Of a stretch of DNA of 64,000 nt, positions 21,110 to 30,233 are shown one piece after another. Position numbers and translations under genes: made by a program. The notes beneath the pieces are model-generated. The model was not told where the DNA came from, searched no databases, and saw nothing but the letters and a program-made list of their open reading frames with translations. This stretch comes from Veillonella dispar. GTDB lineage: Bacteria; Bacillota; Negativicutes; Veillonellales; Veillonellaceae. The stretch lies in assembly GCF_900637515.1 (NCBI RefSeq), contig NZ_LR134375.1, forward strand, positions 310,001-374,000, in the 5' to 3' direction. Numbering within the stretch: position 1 is the first letter of the stretch; each line of letters begins with the position of its first letter.

Positions 21110-21766
21110 ATGTTAGATTATTTATTGCAGATTATCCCAACCATCGCTGATGGTTTAAAGGTAACCGTATCGCTCTTCTGTATTGTATGGATTTTATCCA
21201 TTCCTGGCGGTATCTTACTTGCTTTGGTACGTCTATCTAAATTTACAGTGCTCGACAAAATTGTTGAAGCTTTCGTATATTTGATGCGCGGCACACCATT
21301 AATGCTACAAATTTTATTCGTTTACTATGCATTGCCTATCATTACAGATGGTGCGGTACAAATGGATGATGCTACAGCCGCTGTTCTTACATTCGTATTA
21401 AACTACGCCGCTTATTTATGTGAAATTTTCCGCGGTGGTATTCAATCCATTTCTCGTGGTCAGTACGAAGGGGCAAAGGTTCTTGGTTTTACCTATGCTC
21501 AAACAATGCGTAAAATCATCTTGCCACAAATGTTTAAACGCGTATTGCCTCCGCTTGCGAACGAAACAATTAACTTGTTGAAAGATACGTCTCTTGTATA
21601 CGTATTGGCTATGAATGATATCTTGCGTATTACAAAATCTATCGTACAACGTGACTTTGATATCTCTGCTTTCTTGGTGGCAGCTTTGTTCTACTTGATC
21701 TTTACCTTTATTTTGACAAATATCTTCAACTACTTAGAAAGAAGATTTGCTGTATATGAAGATTAA
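21110..21766 (+). CDS. Amino-acid ABC transporter permease (HisM/GlnP type)
   Basis: Inner-membrane channel subunit, 218 residues, with about five membrane segments. MRGTPLMLQILFVYYALP and the EAA loop region YEGAKVLGFTYAQTMRKIILPQ are family signatures. The start at 21110 has AAGGAG 6 nt upstream; an upstream in-frame ATG at 21050 would place coding sequence through the intercistronic hairpin and is rejected. Confidence 0.92.
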   Translation: MLDYLLQIIPTIADGLKVTVSLFCIVWILSIPGGILLALVRLSKFTVLDKIVEAFVYLMRGTPLMLQILFVYYALPIITDGAVQMDDATAAVLTFVLNYAAYLCEIFRGGIQSISRGQYEGAKVLGFTYAQTMRKIILPQMFKRVLPPLANETINLLKDTSLVYVLAMNDILRITKSIVQRDFDISAFLVAALFYLIFTFILTNIFNYLERRFAVYED

Positions 21767-21872
21767 TCTATTCTGTAGTAGTGTGTCGTAGATATGGACT
21801 TAGTTGTTTTAAAGGGCTATAGCCCGTTTGAAATTACAGCTATTTATTTATACGACGATGTAAGAGGTACTT

Positions 21873-22631
21873 ATGACATTTGTAAATATGGAGCGTATTG
21901 AAAAACGCTTTAACAATCAAACTGTATTGCGCGATGTATCGCTCAAAATGGATAGAGGGGAAATCGTTTCTATTATCGGCCCATCTGGCTCTGGTAAATC
22001 TACATTCTTGCGCTGCTTAGGGCAATTGGAAACCATTGATGGTGGCTCTATTACTGTAGATGGTACAGTTCTAGCTAGTACAGATGCTAATGGCACTGTA
22101 AACTATGCTAGCCAAGAAACACAACATGACTTGCTATTACGCATGGGTATGGTGTTCCAATCTTTCAATTTATTCCCTCATATGACGGTGCTTGATAACA
22201 TTATGATTGCACCGCGTATGGTAAAAGGTATGAAAGATGATGAAATTTTACCGATTGCAGAGCGATTACTTAATAAAGTTGGCTTATGGGAAAAGCGCGA
22301 TATGTATCCATCCCGTTTGTCTGGCGGGCAACAACAACGTGTGGCCATTGCTCGTGCATTGGCGATGAATCCAGAAATCATGCTCTTTGATGAACCAACA
22401 TCCGCTCTTGACCCAGAATTAACTGGTGAGGTTCTTAAGACTATTAAACAGCTGGCTGATGATCATATGACGATGATTATCGTAACCCATGAAATGAATT
22501 TTGCTCGTGAAGTATCTGATCGTGTCATCTTCATGGCAGATGGTGTTATCCAAGAGGAAGGTACACCAGAACAAATTTTCAACAACCCACAGAACGATAG
22601 AACGAAAGCATTCTTGGAGAACATGTTATAG
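21873..22631 (+). CDS. Amino-acid ABC transporter ATP-binding protein (GlnQ type)
   Basis: Drives the transporter by ATP hydrolysis. The 252 residues show Walker [10 protein letters not shown] (36-44), the signature LSGGQQQR (about 149-156), Walker [14 protein letters not shown] (about 169-181) and the switch histidine in VTHEM. The 106-nt gap from the permease contains only a short GGGCTATAGCCC palindrome. Confidence 0.95.
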   Translation: MTFVNMERIEKRFNNQTVLRDVSLKMDRGEIVSIIGPSGSGKSTFLRCLGQLETIDGGSITVDGTVLASTDANGTVNYASQETQHDLLLRMGMVFQSFNLFPHMTVLDNIMIAPRMVKGMKDDEILPIAERLLNKVGLWEKRDMYPSRLSGGQQQRVAIARALAMNPEIMLFDEPTSALDPELTGEVLKTIKQLADDHMTMIIVTHEMNFAREVSDRVIFMADGVIQEEGTPEQIFNNPQNDRTKAFLENML

Positions 22632-22639
22632 GAGGTCTT

Positions 22640-23911
22640 ATGAAGTTACGTTTTATTGCTGCTACGTTAGCTGTCATGGCTATGAGCACGACCTCTATTA
22701 TGGCAGAAGGTTTGCAAGGAACACCTGGAACTCCGATGGCAATCGTAGATTCCCAAAAAGACTCTGCCTCTATTTTGCCAGATCAGTATAAATCGTATGC
22801 GACTACGATGAATACAGTAGTTAAGGATTATAAAAATGGCTATACCTTTACCATACCATGGCGTGTAGCCGATGGTGTTAAGCTAGATATGGATGTGCGT
22901 AGTGAAAGTGAGCATATTCAAGGCTATTCTTTCAACCTAGCAGGTCCAACACAAGATGATTCCTATACTGTGTCTTTCACAAAACGCAATAATACACCGC
23001 AAGACGGGGTATCTCAAAAGGAATGGAATACGACTTGGTATGGTGTGCCAATCAAGGGCATGTCTGATGAAGAATACTTGAGCATCTGGCGTCAGCATAG
23101 TAATGTCTTTGAAAATAACGATATCGTTGGGGGCTTCTTTAACAAGAAAGGGGCTATATCAGCACGTTGGGATAAGACGACACCAAAGTCTTATGCTGAA
23201 ATGACATCTACAGAGCCTGTTCAATCCGTATTTGAAGCAGAATTCATCATGGATAAGGATCCAACGCATCGCTATAACTTGGCGAGCACCTATGCTCCTA
23301 TTCAAGGGGAATTTATGGAACAAGGTTTGATGGAGCATACGATTCCATCCTTTGAATTACTAAATAAGTCTGGTTCTAGTACAATTAAAGGTGTTAAGCA
23401 GTTTATCTCTGGCACAAGTGATATCAGTGTAGCTGAAGGCATTAAATTTGCCTATCCAAAAGGTTTTACCCGTCTAAATGAAAAGGGTAAAATTGCTTTT
23501 GCTAAGCATAATGTACGCCTCGATATTGAATCCTTTACAATTCCTGTACAAGCGGTTAGCACAGGCATGCCTACAATGATGGGCAAACAAATGCTAGGTG
23601 ATTATTACCTTAAACAATTGGTTGAGGTGAATAAGGCAACGATCACGCGTTATGAAACGCATATTATCGATGGTAATGTGATGTTCTACTTGGCAGGTCA
23701 TATGAAGAATCCTAATACAGCTGATACATCTGCAGCTGCACCAGTATCCTTTGCCGCTACTATTATCTTAGGTAATGAAGGCAATGTGGCGGTAGCTCGT
23801 ATGATTGGTCCAGCAGGCACTAGCCTTAGCACACCAGAGCTTATTGATGTGCTTGATGGATTCAGATTGACTACCACATTGAATACTAACCAATCATCAC
23901 AAGTTTTATAA
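22640..23911 (+). CDS. Exported protein of unknown function
   Basis: A 423-residue protein with a signal peptide (MKLRFIAATLAVMAMSTTSIMAEG, cleavage after about residue 22). The mature part is soluble-looking with no membrane anchor or lipobox; no domain is recognised. AGGAGG precedes the ATG, and it starts 8 nt after the ABC ATPase gene, so the two are probably cotranscribed. A link to amino-acid uptake is possible only by position. Confidence 0.65.
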   Translation: MKLRFIAATLAVMAMSTTSIMAEGLQGTPGTPMAIVDSQKDSASILPDQYKSYATTMNTVVKDYKNGYTFTIPWRVADGVKLDMDVRSESEHIQGYSFNLAGPTQDDSYTVSFTKRNNTPQDGVSQKEWNTTWYGVPIKGMSDEEYLSIWRQHSNVFENNDIVGGFFNKKGAISARWDKTTPKSYAEMTSTEPVQSVFEAEFIMDKDPTHRYNLASTYAPIQGEFMEQGLMEHTIPSFELLNKSGSSTIKGVKQFISGTSDISVAEGIKFAYPKGFTRLNEKGKIAFAKHNVRLDIESFTIPVQAVSTGMPTMMGKQMLGDYYLKQLVEVNKATITRYETHIIDGNVMFYLAGHMKNPNTADTSAAAPVSFAATIILGNEGNVAVARMIGPAGTSLSTPELIDVLDGFRLTTTLNTNQSSQVL

Positions 23912-23972
23912 TATACACATAATATTCTTTTATTTGTATAAATCTGTATGATTTGTGCTATAATAAAAGAAA

Positions 23973-23990
23973 TCCTCTAGAAAAAGAGGA
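23973..23990 (+). terminator. Short hairpin between exported-protein gene and usp
   Basis: TCCTCT and AGAGGA close a 6-nt loop and are followed by GTTTTCC. A possible TATAAT (23959-23964) lies just upstream, so the hairpin could be a leader of the usp transcript rather than a terminator. Confidence 0.35.
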
Positions 23991-24080
23991 GTTTTCCTTG
24001 ATGGTCTAGAATATAATAATATAGGCTAAACGATCTTTGATCATATCCCCTTTGAGGGATTAGAAATAGGAGGGGTTATT

Positions 24081-24527
24081 ATGGTTACCTACAAAACTAT
24101 TGTCGTACCTACTGATGGTTCTGAAAATGCTAAACGTGCGTTGGAACATGCTCTCGCTGTAGCGGACCGCAACCATGCTGAATTGATTGTTGTTCACGTT
24201 GCAAACATCGTGTCTGCTATTTCCAATTTCGATCAAACACCAATTTCCGGTGGTTACGTATCTGAACAAATTGCAGAAGATATGGAAGAAACTGGTAAAG
24301 AAATTCTTAACGATGTAGTGAAAGAAATTCCTACAGGCGTAAAAGTTAAAAGCGTATTCGAAGTTGGTTCCCCTGGTCCTGCATTGTTAGCAGTAGCTAA
24401 AAAATACAATGCTGATCTTATCGTAATGGGTAGCCGTGGCCTTGGCCCATTGAAAGGCTTATTCATGGGTAGCGTAAGTAGCTATGTAACTAGTCACTCC
24501 ACTTGCCCTGTATTGATCATTAAATAA
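24081..24527 (+). CDS. Universal stress protein UspA family
   Basis: A 148-residue cytoplasmic nucleotide-binding stress protein. It opens YKTIVVPTDGSENAKRAL and ends with the ATP-binding motif G-x2-G-x9-G-S (G117, G120, G130, S131), followed by CPVLIIK. AGGAGGG precedes the ATG. Client and trigger are unknown. Confidence 0.92.
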   Translation: MVTYKTIVVPTDGSENAKRALEHALAVADRNHAELIVVHVANIVSAISNFDQTPISGGYVSEQIAEDMEETGKEILNDVVKEIPTGVKVKSVFEVGSPGPALLAVAKKYNADLIVMGSRGLGPLKGLFMGSVSSYVTSHSTCPVLIIK

Positions 24528-24552
24528 TTCATATCCTGTACAGATATGATAC

Positions 24553-24586
24553 AAAAAGAGACTTTGTTGTAACAAAGTCTCTTTTT
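24553..24586 (+). terminator. Rho-independent terminator after usp
   Basis: A perfect 16-bp stem, AAAAAGAGACTTTGTT with its complement, ends in TTTTTT. Confidence 0.9.
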
Positions 24587-24710
24587 TACATCGTAAAAAT
24601 GATATAATACTTATATGTATGCCTTTCAGGTTTACAAATAAATAAGAATGAACTTAAGTTTTATGAGAACCATATTATAAAATAGCATTAGATAATTATT
24701 GGGGGACTAT

Positions 24711-25001
24711 ATGAGCGACAAACAAGAAGCATTGCTAAAGCTGGCAGAACTGTTTAAAATCTTGGGTGACCCTACACGCCTAAAAATAGTAGAATTATTA
24801 TTAGAAAATGAAATGTGTGTAAATCACATTGCTGAAACAATGGGAATGGGTCAATCTGCTATTTCTCATCAATTGCGTGTACTCCGTCAAGCGCGTCTCG
24901 TAACTTATCGCAAGGAAGGGAAAACTGCATACTACTCTCTGAACGATGATCATGTAGAAGGTCTCGTAAGAATGGGTATGGAACACGTATCTCATCAATA
25001 G
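24711..25001 (+). CDS. ArsR/SmtB-family metal sensor, CzrA type
   Basis: A 96-residue winged-helix repressor. The recognition helix region is MGQSAISHQLRVLRQARLV. Near the C-terminus D79, H81, H92 and H95 fit exactly the DxHx10Hx2H pattern that binds Zn(II)/Co(II) in helix alpha-5 of CzrA-like proteins. GGGGGA precedes the ATG at 24711; a TTG at 24699 is in frame but overlaps that site. No metal pump is adjacent, so its target is unknown. Confidence 0.88.
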   Translation: MSDKQEALLKLAELFKILGDPTRLKIVELLLENEMCVNHIAETMGMGQSAISHQLRVLRQARLVTYRKEGKTAYYSLNDDHVEGLVRMGMEHVSHQ

Positions 25002-25112
25002 TTATATAGCCATATAGCCATATTGCATACTATTTGTCTAACTTGATTAGGGATATACAAAAGTAGTCATGATATACATATCCTTTAAAGAGATATAAAG
25101 TTAAAACATAAG

Positions 25113-25140
25113 AAAAGGAGCCGTTTATACGGCTCCTTTT
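25113..25140. terminator. Bidirectional terminator
   Basis: AAAAGGAGCCGT and ACGGCTCCTTTT pair around a 4-nt loop between the convergent arsR and AEC genes. Confidence 0.87.
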
Positions 25141-25158
25141 TGTATAGGTATACTAGTA

Positions 25159-26148
25159 TTAATATAATGGGAAAAGGTAATAGGCTATCGTAATAAATAG
25201 TGGCATAGTTACTGCTGATAGTATGGTTGTACCCATTACAATTTGCGTAGCGTATTCTGGATTGTTTTTCATCTCGATAGCAATAAGGGCCATATTGATG
25301 GCTGTTGGTACGCTATAGGTGATGACAATCGTTTGCGCTGCAATCGGGTGCATAGGACCATAGAACATTATAAATAATATAGTAATAACTGCAGCAATGA
25401 GAGGACTTACGACGAGACGTAAGGATGTAGCGAGCATAACATCCGCCTTAAAGAAGTTTAATGGCGTTCTGTTAATCTGCACCCCTAAAGCGATCATAGC
25501 AACGCCTACAAAGGCATTAGCAAAGATTTTAAGAGGGGCAAAGAAGAATAGGCCGTGTAAATCAAATGGTAAGAGCTGGCAAAGTAATGCAAGCGGTATA
25601 GCATATACCATAGGCATATGGAAGACTACACTTAACGCATCCTTTGTGCTCAAACGCCCAGCACCAGCTTGGTAGAAACCATAGGTATTACTTGTAATGG
25701 TCTGTATAATCATAATGGATACGACGCTGACAAGACCTAAATCAGCATAGGGGGTTGCGCCATCGATGACGTAAGGCACATTGGTAAATACAAAGATGGC
25801 AAGGGCGATGCCCATATTGCCGACATTGTTAAACATAACGCAGTTCTTTAATGTGGCGATTTTTGCTACATCATAACCTTGTATTTTGCCGACTACACCT
25901 GAAAGGATAGAGTTCAGTATGAGTACAACTAGTGCACAAAATACGATTTCTAACGTACCTGATGTAAATTTAGCTTCATACATAGCCCTAAATACAAAGG
26001 TAGGCAATAATATGTAGAAGTTTAGTTTACTCAGCGTATATAAATCTAGTTTAAATTTTCTATCCAATATAAACCCTACGCCTATCAGTATAAAAATAGG
26101 AATCATAGAGTTCATAAATATATGTCCTATTAGCTCGAATATATTCAT
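25159..26148 (-). CDS. AEC-family transporter (auxin efflux carrier fold)
   Basis: A 329-residue integral membrane protein with about ten hydrophobic segments. PIFILIGVGFILDRKF at the N-terminus and CVMFNNVGNMGIALAIF mid-protein are typical of the AEC superfamily, which exports or exchanges small carboxylates such as malate. Substrate is unknown. AGGTGAGATAATG provides the start context on the complement. Confidence 0.85.
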   Translation of the reverse strand: MNIFELIGHIFMNSMIPIFILIGVGFILDRKFKLDLYTLSKLNFYILLPTFVFRAMYEAKFTSGTLEIVFCALVVLILNSILSGVVGKIQGYDVAKIATLKNCVMFNNVGNMGIALAIFVFTNVPYVIDGATPYADLGLVSVVSIMIIQTITSNTYGFYQAGAGRLSTKDALSVVFHMPMVYAIPLALLCQLLPFDLHGLFFFAPLKIFANAFVGVAMIALGVQINRTPLNFFKADVMLATSLRLVVSPLIAAVITILFIMFYGPMHPIAAQTIVITYSVPTAINMALIAIEMKNNPEYATQIVMGTTILSAVTMPLFITIAYYLFPLY

Positions 26149-26434
26149 TATCTCACCTAGAGTTTCTTATTAATTTAGTATGGATTTAATGTATAGTATT
26201 ATCATACCATAGTATGTATTGTTCGGGGCTTAAAAGTTTTATCCATTATGATTTCTTATGATATTCATCAGAAATATATATGCAAAATGTGAGTTTTTAC
26301 ATACATATTAATTAACAAATATATAGTATAATGTGAATATATCGTATATTTAGTTTGTTCTTTGAACGTGTCTCTACGGTGAGTAACCATAGCTTTCACA
26401 GTGTGGAGTCCAAAAGGGATGCACAGGAGGAATT

Positions 26435-27223
26435 ATGAAACGAATTCTATTAGTATTAATGAGCGTTTTCATGCTAGCCTTGTTAGTGGGGTGTGGTAGT
26501 GACACAAACAAAGCAGCAGATTCTGCTAAACCAAGCACATCTGAAAAGATTACTGTACAGGCGGCAGCGAGCTTGAAAGGGGCCCTTACTGAATTGGCAG
26601 AGTCCTACAAAAAGAGTCATAACTTAGCAGACGACCAAATTGCTATTAACTTTGCTGGTTCTGGCACATTGCGCCAACAAATTGAACAAGGTGCACCAGC
26701 AAGCTTATTTATCTCTGCCGACGAAAAGAATATGAAAATGTTGCAAGATAAAGACCTTGTAACAGATGTTAAACCATTTGTAACTAATGAATTAGTTCTC
26801 GTAGTTCCAAAAGGGCAACCTAAAGTTGAATTAAATCAAATTGCTTCTGTTAAACGTATCGTTTTAGGTAATCCTGAAACTGTACCAGCTGGTAATTATG
26901 GTAAACAAGTATTAACAAAATTAGGTGTTTGGGAACAAGTTGAACCAAATGTAGTATATGCTAAAGACGTAAAAGCTGTAACAGCATCCATTAGCCAAGG
27001 TGCTGGTGATGCGGGCTTTATCTATAAAACAGATGCTATTGCTGCAGGTGATGCAGTTCAAATTTCTGCTGTAACACCGGCAGATTCCCATGATCCAGTT
27101 ATTTATCCAATCGGTATCATTAAAAAATATGACAACGCATTGGCAAAAGACTTTTACCAATATGTAATGAGCCCAGAAGGCCAAAAAGTATTAGAAAAAT
27201 ACGGTTTCTCTCCTTCTAAATAA
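26435..27223 (+). CDS. modA: Molybdate ABC transporter substrate-binding lipoprotein ModA
   Basis: Captures molybdate (or tungstate) for import. The 262 residues start with a lipoprotein signal ending LLVGC (Cys20). The mature part opens ITVQAAASLKGALTELA, followed by NFAGSGTLRQQIEQGAPASLFISAD, the ModA hallmark, and later DAGFIYKTDA. CAGGAGG precedes the ATG. modB and modC follow after a terminator-like hairpin. The hydroxylase operon at 0.9-7.8 kb is an obvious consumer of the metal. Confidence 0.93.
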   Translation: MKRILLVLMSVFMLALLVGCGSDTNKAADSAKPSTSEKITVQAAASLKGALTELAESYKKSHNLADDQIAINFAGSGTLRQQIEQGAPASLFISADEKNMKMLQDKDLVTDVKPFVTNELVLVVPKGQPKVELNQIASVKRIVLGNPETVPAGNYGKQVLTKLGVWEQVEPNVVYAKDVKAVTASISQGAGDAGFIYKTDAIAAGDAVQISAVTPADSHDPVIYPIGIIKKYDNALAKDFYQYVMSPEGQKVLEKYGFSPSK

Positions 27224-27229
27224 GAGTTA

Positions 27230-27254
27230 AACGCTAGCTTTCAGGGCTAGCGTT
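27230..27254 (+). terminator. Hairpin between modA and modB
   Basis: AACGCTAGC and GCTAGCGTT pair around a 7-nt loop, followed by TTC. It probably reduces read-through so that modA is made in excess. Confidence 0.75.
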
Positions 27255-27401
27255 TTCTTATGATACAATATAGATATTATTATGAATATGTTAGACATAC
27301 ATTTTTACATGCTATATGATGCAAATAAGTAAATCATTTTAAAACTAGATGTATTTTTATTATTACTGATTTTAGTCTTATTGATAGAAAGGGGGCGTAC
27401 C

Positions 27402-28070
27402 ATGAGTCCGTTTTGGCTATCCTTATGGGTGGCGAGCGTTGCGCTTATCATCGTTATTGTTACAGGCTTAGGCGCTTGTTATTGGATGAATCGCTGTAAG
27501 TGGGGCGGTATGGCTATTTTAGATGCCCTAATTACATTGCCTCTTGTATTGCCACCAGTAGTTGTTGGTTTTGCTCTTCTCATGGTATTTACTCCAGGAT
27601 ATGCGTTCGGTGCGTGGCTCGAAGCTCATGGTATGAGTGTGGTCTTTGCCGCTTCTGGTGCAGTTGTTGCATCCTCTGTCATTGCATTCCCCCTATTTTA
27701 TCAAACAGTGCGCTCTGCGTTGCAGTCCGTTGATCATAATATGGAGGATGTAGCGCGTACATTGGGCGCTTCAGAATTGCGTATATTCTTTACCATATCT
27801 GTGCCTCTTGCATGGAAAGGTATTTTAACAGGTAGCATCTTGGCGTTCTGCCGCGCCATGGGTGAGTTTGGAGCGACTATCTTGATTGCGGGCAATATTC
27901 CAAAGGTAACGCGCACTATGCCACTAGCTATTTACTCTTACGTAGAGGCTGGGCAATATATGGATGCCTTTGAGCTTGTTGTTTATATTTGTGTTCTTAC
28001 ATTGGCATTGTTGAGCGGTATTCACCTCATTACGAAGGGGTCTTTGTTCCGCCATACAGAGAATAACTAG
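27402..28070 (+). CDS. modB: Molybdate ABC transporter permease ModB
   Basis: Membrane channel subunit, 222 residues with about five membrane segments. LITLPLVLPPVVVGFALLMVF and the loop EDVARTLGASELRIFFTISVPLAWKGI followed by RAMGEFGATILIAGN are ModB signatures. The ATG at 27402 has AAAGGGGG upstream; a TTG at 27381 is in frame but unlikely. AGGAGG of modC overlaps its end. Confidence 0.93.
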   Translation: MSPFWLSLWVASVALIIVIVTGLGACYWMNRCKWGGMAILDALITLPLVLPPVVVGFALLMVFTPGYAFGAWLEAHGMSVVFAASGAVVASSVIAFPLFYQTVRSALQSVDHNMEDVARTLGASELRIFFTISVPLAWKGILTGSILAFCRAMGEFGATILIAGNIPKVTRTMPLAIYSYVEAGQYMDAFELVVYICVLTLALLSGIHLITKGSLFRHTENN

Positions 28071-28078
28071 GAGGTTCT

Positions 28079-28708
28079 ATGATTACATTTTCCTTTACTG
28101 TAGCTAGACCTTCTGTGACTGTGAAAGCTGATGGGGCACTGACTTCTGGCATTACTGTGCTGACTGGTCAATCTGGCAGTGGTAAAAGTACCTTTATCAA
28201 ATGCATTGCAGGGCTCGTAAAACCCACCACTGGCAGTATTCAATACGATGAAACGACGTGGGTTGATCGAGATAAAAAGATATGGGTGCCTGCTCAAAAA
28301 CGTCAAGTAGGCTATATGCCGCAAGGCAATATTGTATTTCCTCACTTGTCGGTAGAACATAATATTACCTATAGTAAACGAGGCACACCTGACATGTGTG
28401 ATACATTGTTACAACGTTTGGGTTTAGAGAAATATCGTAATACCAAGGCTGGTAGCTTATCTGGTGGTGAGCAACAGCGGGTTGCACTAGGCCGTGCGCT
28501 CTACTCAAAACCTACTATTTTACTCCTTGATGAGCCTTTATCTGCACTCGATTGGAACTTACGAAAACAAGTGCGTGAAGACCTCGTTTCCATCATTCGC
28601 GAATGGGATGTACCTTGCGTATGGGTAACACATGATGAAAGCGAAGTAGAAGCTGTAGGGGATAGACATTGGATCTGTGAAAACGGACTCATTACAATTT
28701 CTGAATAA
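28079..28708 (+). CDS. modC: Molybdate ABC transporter ATP-binding protein ModC
   Basis: ATPase of the molybdate importer. The 209 residues contain Walker A GQSGSGKST (30-38), signature LSGGEQQR (about 127-134), Walker B ILLLDEPLSALD and the switch histidine in VTHDESE. It is short: the C-terminal molybdate-sensing TOBE (MOP) domain of classical ModC, about 350 residues, is missing. The stop lies just before the interrupted terminator and the insertion sequence. Confidence 0.9.
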   Translation: MITFSFTVARPSVTVKADGALTSGITVLTGQSGSGKSTFIKCIAGLVKPTTGSIQYDETTWVDRDKKIWVPAQKRQVGYMPQGNIVFPHLSVEHNITYSKRGTPDMCDTLLQRLGLEKYRNTKAGSLSGGEQQRVALGRALYSKPTILLLDEPLSALDWNLRKQVREDLVSIIREWDVPCVWVTHDESEVEAVGDRHWICENGLITISE

Positions 28709-28779
28709 TGGGAACTATTTTAAAATCTTATAGTTTTGATGCAGTGAAAAAAACTATGAAAATTAAATAAGAGATACAT

Positions 28780-28798
28780 AAAAACACCTTCATAATCC
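28780..28798 (+). terminator. Left arm of modC terminator, split by the IS element
   Basis: AAAACACCTTCATAATCC (28781-28798) pairs with GGATTGTGAAGGTGTTTT (30279-30296), 17 Watson-Crick pairs and one G-T. The IS element with its CCT duplication fills the loop. Without the insert the loop would be 7 nt and TTTT follows the right arm, so this was a normal terminator. Confidence 0.8.
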
Positions 28799-28799
28799 T
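28797..28799. repeat. Target site duplication CCT, left copy
   Basis: CCT directly precedes the element and is repeated at 30270-30272 directly after it, the 3-bp duplication expected of IS3-family insertion. Confidence 0.75.
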
Positions 28800-28806
28800 T
28801 GATATG

Positions 28807-28840
28807 TACCCCCTTTACTGGATAACCAGTAAAGGGGGTA
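28807..28840 (+). promoter_or_regulatory. Hairpin at IS left end covering the orfA ribosome site
   Basis: TACCCCCTTTACTGG (28807-28821) pairs perfectly with CCAGTAAAGGGGGTA (28826-28840) around ATAA. The AAAGGGGG that would bind ribosomes for orfA lies in the right arm. Transcripts entering from modC would fold this and hide the site, limiting transposase. Confidence 0.7.
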
Positions 28841-28845
28841 TTTTC

Positions 28846-29415
28846 ATGAGATATAGTTATCAATTTAAAAGGAAAGCAATTGAATTATTCTATCGAGGTG
28901 AATGGCCTAAGACACCTAACGGTGTAACAACAGATACATTTCATAGACTAATAAGAGACTGGGTTAAACTAGAGCAGCATCATGGCCCGGACATTAATAA
29001 AAATCGAGGGACTAATAAGTATTGGACTCCAGAAGAGAAATATAGTTTGGTATGCCAAGTCCTCTCTGGACAAGGATTGAGAACAGTAGCTATTGTAGCT
29101 GGTATTAATTCTGGGCAGCTGTATCAATGGGTTCATAAATACAAAACTTTGGGATACAATGGTCTTATCAATAAATCTAAAGGGCGACCATTAAAGGATT
29201 CCAAAATGAAACTACCAAAGAATACTTCACCTCGAACACTGAATGAGAGTGAATATGAAGAACTCATTCGCTTACGTGCTGAAATTGCGTATATTAAAGC
29301 TGAAAATGAAGTCATAAAAAAAGAGATTGCCTTGAGAGAAGAAAAAGAGGCTGCGCGACTCAAGGCGAAAAAGCAGCGATTATCAAAACGCTCCGCCAGC
29401 AAGGCTATCAACTAA
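28846..29415 (+). CDS. IS3-family OrfA, DNA-binding protein
   Basis: 189-residue OrfA beginning MRYSYQFKRKAIELFYRG. It has two helix-turn-helix regions (YSLVCQVLSGQGLRTVAIVAGINSGQLYQWVHKYKTLG is the clearer) and a C-terminal leucine-zipper-like coiled coil (RLRAEIAYIKAENEVIKKEIALREEKE). AAAGGGGG precedes the ATG. Near its end A-AAA-AAA (29316-29322) is set in frame for -1 slippage to make an OrfAB fusion transposase; the -1 frame is open from there to orfB. Confidence 0.88.
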   Translation: MRYSYQFKRKAIELFYRGEWPKTPNGVTTDTFHRLIRDWVKLEQHHGPDINKNRGTNKYWTPEEKYSLVCQVLSGQGLRTVAIVAGINSGQLYQWVHKYKTLGYNGLINKSKGRPLKDSKMKLPKNTSPRTLNESEYEELIRLRAEIAYIKAENEVIKKEIALREEKEAARLKAKKQRLSKRSASKAIN

Positions 29416-29423
29416 AACATCTT

Positions 29424-30233
29424 TTGAAAGCTATGCCAATGTCCAAATCTACCTATTATTTTGAACTTACTAAAGTAGATCTTGTAGATAAAAGAAATAC
29501 AGAGCTAAAAGATGAAATTCAAAAGATTTTTACAGAACATAAAGGGCGGTATGGTGTACGCCGTGTATATCGGGAGCTTCTTAATCGAGGTTTTGTAGTT
29601 AATCATAAACGAGTACAAAGACTTATGCATTGTATGGGACTCGCAGGAAAGCGACCGAAAGAAAAGTATCACTCTTACAAAGGGAAAGTCGGTAAGGTAG
29701 CAGAAAATATCGTCAATAGAGATTTTAGTACAACTGCACCATTACAAAAATGGACTACTGATGTGTCTCAATTTAATTTCTCGTGGGGAAAATGCTATTT
29801 GTCACCTATTTTAGATATGAATACGAATGAGATTATTGCTTATGACTTAGCATTAAGGCCCAACTTAGAACAAATTTCTCGTATGTTAGAGAAGGCATTT
29901 AAGAAGTTTACGAATCTTTCGGGATTAATCTTCCACTCTGATCAAGGCTGGCAATACCAACATAACTATTTTAGACAAGCACTTAAAGAACATGGCATTA
30001 TTCAGTCTATGTCTAGAAAAGGAAATTGTTATGATAACTCTGTGATGGAAACCTTTTTTGGTAGATTGAAAACAGAAATATATTATGGTTTTGAAACAGA
30101 ATATTCATCATTTAATGCTTTTGCAGTAGCAATAGAAGAATACATTAACTATTACAACAACAAAAGGATCCAGAAAAAAACAAAATGGATGCTTCCTGTA
30201 AAATACAGGGAAGCATCCATGTGTTTAGGCTAG
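29424..30233 (+). CDS. IS3-family OrfB, DDE transposase domain
   Basis: 269 residues from the first ATG, with the HTH_21 segment GRYGVRRVYRELLNRGFVVNHKRVQRLM and an rve integrase core with D113 (TTDVS), D173 (HSDQG) and E209 (METFFG), a DD35E spacing. The same frame stays open upstream through 29322 (including IKTLRQQGYQLKHLLK), so the functional protein is most likely the OrfAB frameshift product rather than OrfB alone. Confidence 0.9.
   Translation: MKAMPMSKSTYYFELTKVDLVDKRNTELKDEIQKIFTEHKGRYGVRRVYRELLNRGFVVNHKRVQRLMHCMGLAGKRPKEKYHSYKGKVGKVAENIVNRDFSTTAPLQKWTTDVSQFNFSWGKCYLSPILDMNTNEIIAYDLALRPNLEQISRMLEKAFKKFTNLSGLIFHSDQGWQYQHNYFRQALKEHGIIQSMSRKGNCYDNSVMETFFGRLKTEIYYGFETEYSSFNAFAVAIEEYINYYNNKRIQKKTKWMLPVKYREASMCLG

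Noticed and set aside
26339-26434. Possible molybdenum-cofactor RNA motif before modA
   Set aside because: The leader could fold, but the conserved motif blocks of the Moco RNA could not be found by eye.
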